Of a stretch of DNA of 7,546 nucleotides, positions 6,151 to 7,546 are shown piece after piece. The notes below the pieces were generated by a model. That model saw only the letters and a list, made by a program, of their open reading frames with translations, did not search any database and was not told where the DNA came from. Each line of letters starts with the position of its first letter. Within the stretch, counting starts at the first letter, position 1. Made by a program: the position numbers and the translations under genes. The stretch is taken from assembly GCA_024653385.1 (NCBI GenBank), contig JANLFZ010000027.1, positions 16,162 through 23,707 of the forward strand, in the 5' to 3' direction. This stretch comes from Thermoguttaceae bacterium (lineage in GTDB: Bacteria; Planctomycetota; Planctomycetia; Pirellulales; Thermoguttaceae).

Positions 6151-7546
6151 CTATTTCTTTTCGGGCTTTTCGGTGCGGGCGAGGATCCCGGCGGCGCGGT
6201 TCTTCAGGTCCTGGTTGCCGCTGACCTGGAGCACTTTTTTCATGGCGGCCGCGACCTCGGCCGGGCGCCGCCCGGCGAGCTTCTCGCCGATGGCCACCGC
6301 GGCGGCGCCGGCCTCGTCCTTCATCGCGGGATGGTCGAGGAACGGAGCCACCATGGCCAGCGAGGCGGGGCTGGGCACGCCGCCCAGCACGCCCAGGACG
6401 AGCTTCTTTTCCTCGTCGCGTTGGGCCAGGCCCAGGGCCTCCTTGCTCATGGCGAGTTTCTGGTCGGCGGGAACGCCCGGCTGGCCCGCCAGCCGGATGT
6501 ACCCCCGCAAGGCCAACACCTTGTACTTCGGGTTGTCCGACGACTTCGCCAGCGCCGCCAGGTCGGCCGCGGCTGCCGCGTCAGGCCAATCCGCGAGGAT
6601 CCGCACGGCGAGATCGCGCACCGACTCGTTGGGATCCTTGATCGACGCCCGGACCGCCTCGAGGGCCTTGGCGCCGCCCACGCGGCCGAGGGTGCGCAAG
6701 AGCGCGGCCTTCACTTCCGGGTCCGCCTGGCCGAGCCGTTCGGCCAGCGTCTGGCTCGACGCCTCGCGGTCGGACATGCGCGCGCACGCGGCTGCCAGAG
6801 CGGCCTCCGCGGCGCCCCGTTCCTGGGCGGGCGACTTGACGAGCAGATCGACCAGCGCCGGCATCTCGGCCAAGGCGACGGTCTCGCCCAAGGCCCGAAG
6901 CGCCGCCTGGCGGACCGACGGGTCGGGGTCGGTCGCGGCCTTGACGAGGGCGGGGTTGGCCGCGGCGATCCGGCGTCGTCCCGCCGCCTCGATGGCCACC
7001 CGGCGCAGCTTCGCCTCACCCCCGGCGACCATTCCCACCAGCGCCGCGTCCACGTCCTTACCCGGCATGGACGAAAGCGCGGTCGCCGCGGCCTGGGCGG
7101 TGTCGCCCTCGGCATCGGCCGCCGCCTGGACCAGCGTGGCCAGCATCGAGGCGTCGCCCAACCGGCTTAGGGCCTGGAAGGCGGCGGGCCGCATGGCCGC
7201 GGGGCCCTTCTGGGCCAATGCGAGCACGGCCGGCCCGGCGGCCCGGTCGCCGCGATCGGCCAGGGCCTCGACCACCGCCGCCTGTTTCTCGGCCGGCAGC
7301 CCGGCCAACCGGTCCGCAAGGGCCTTGGTCAGATCGGCGCCGGGCATCTCGCGAACCAAGACCAGCGACAGACCGAACATCTCCGGGTCGTTGCTCTGGA
7401 TCAGCTCGAGCAAGAGCGGCAGCCCCGCGGCCTCTCGGACGAGGATCGCGCCGCGCACGGCGGCGACGCGAGCGGCCTTGGGCACGTCGGCCGCGCGGAT
7501 TTGATCGTACAGGGCAGCCGCCTCGTCGCGCCGGCCCGCGGCCGCC
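6151..7546 (-). CDS. HEAT-repeat protein, C-terminal 464 residues, start beyond the right window edge
   Basis: The frame is open from the right edge to the TAG at 6151. The GTG at 7485 is internal, because the 20 codons before it read AAGRRDEAAALYDQIRAAD, which continues the helical pattern. Most of the protein is repeated amphipathic helix pairs rich in Ala and Leu, typical of HEAT/PBS-lyase-type repeats. Clear units, numbered from the first complete codon in the window, are DPDPSVRQAALRALGE (206-221), DPEVKAALLRTLGRVG (275-290), DPNESVRDLAVRILADW (304-320) and NPKYKVLALRGYIRLAG (338-354), with a terminal set including KKLVLGVLGGVPSP (380-393). The chain ends in a Lys-rich tail, EKPEKK. Such solenoids act as binding scaffolds; no catalytic motif is visible. 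Whether it has a signal peptide or an extra N-terminal domain cannot be seen. It precedes the oxidoreductase gene by 93 bases, and a hairpin in that gap leaves open whether the two share a transcript. HEAT proteins beside Gfo/Idh/MocA genes are common in Planctomycetes. Confidence 0.9.
   Translation of the reverse strand, partial: AAAGRRDEAAALYDQIRAADVPKAARVAAVRGAILVREAAGLPLLLELIQSNDPEMFGLSLVLVREMPGADLTKALADRLAGLPAEKQAAVVEALADRGDRAAGPAVLALAQKGPAAMRPAAFQALSRLGDASMLATLVQAAADAEGDTAQAAATALSSMPGKDVDAALVGMVAGGEAKLRRVAIEAAGRRRIAAANPALVKAATDPDPSVRQAALRALGETVALAEMPALVDLLVKSPAQERGAAEAALAAACARMSDREASSQTLAERLGQADPEVKAALLRTLGRVGGAKALEAVRASIKDPNESVRDLAVRILADWPDAAAAADLAALAKSSDNPKYKVLALRGYIRLAGQPGVPADQKLAMSKEALGLAQRDEEKKLVLGVLGGVPSPASLAMVAPFLDHPAMKDEAGAAAVAIGEKLAGRRPAEVAAAMKKVLQVSGNQDLKNRAAGILARTEKPEKK

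Larger units (their letters stand above)
1..7546 (-). other. Probable operon: (HEAT protein) - oxidoreductase - multidomain glycosidase-like protein - sialidase-like protein
   Basis: All four genes run the same way with gaps of 93, 26 and 36 bases. Each of the three downstream genes has its own Shine-Dalgarno sequence, and no convincing -35/-10 pair was seen in any gap. The last three products carry export signals (Tat, Sec, Sec), which suggests a shared extracytoplasmic task on a glycan. Co-transcription of the last three is likely; inclusion of the HEAT gene is less certain because of the hairpin at 6117-6144. Confidence 0.6.

Noticed and set aside
6151..7485. GTG at 7485 as the start of the HEAT-repeat protein.
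   Set aside because: The same frame stays open to the window edge and the preceding residues continue the helical pattern, so the start lies outside the window.
4939..7504. Plus-strand open frames opposite the oxidoreductase (4939-6093) and the HEAT gene (6056-7504 and 6331-7170).
   Set aside because: Composition is Ala/Arg/Ser-rich, no motifs or signal sequences are seen, and the minus-strand proteins are clearly real. These are shadows.
6151..7546. HEAT repeats considered as a DNA-level tandem repeat.
   Set aside because: The repetition is at the protein level and strongly diverged; no long identical DNA units are seen.

Overview
The window is high-GC DNA in which all four genes lie on the minus strand, so they are transcribed from the right edge towards the left. 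The gene styles point to a member of the Planctomycetota: a Tat-exported Gfo/Idh/MocA oxidoreductase, a HEAT-repeat protein of alanine-rich planctomycetal type, a secreted Asp-box (sialidase-like) protein and a very large secreted multidomain glycosidase-like protein. This assignment rests on family resemblance, not on a marker gene.

Layout in transcription order: (1) 7546-6151, the C-terminal 464 residues of a HEAT-repeat protein whose start lies beyond the window; (2) a 93-base spacer with a 12-bp hairpin just after the HEAT stop and a strong ribosome binding site; (3) 6057-4735, a complete 440-residue Gfo/Idh/MocA oxidoreductase with a twin-arginine signal; (4) a 26-base spacer; (5) 4708-404, a complete 1434-residue secreted protein with a GH99/WbsX-like barrel, a GH42-trimerisation-like domain that seems to be split by a beta-rich insert, an Ig-like segment and a GH38-C-terminal-like beta domain; (6) a 36-base spacer; (7) 367-1, the N-terminal 122 residues of a secreted sialidase/BNR-type protein that runs off the left edge. 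No stretch over 300 bases lacks a gene. No tRNA, rRNA, CRISPR array, transposase or attachment site was seen.

The last three genes are closely spaced, each with its own Shine-Dalgarno sequence, and all three products carry export signals. The simplest reading is an operon for extracytoplasmic processing of a complex glycan: one or two glycan-acting or glycan-binding proteins with a secreted sugar oxidoreductase. The substrate cannot be read from sequence; the GH99-like and GH38-like pieces make an alpha-mannoside-type glycan one possibility. The most unusual item is the 1434-residue fusion, which combines parts reminiscent of GH99, GH42 and GH38 enzymes in one chain.
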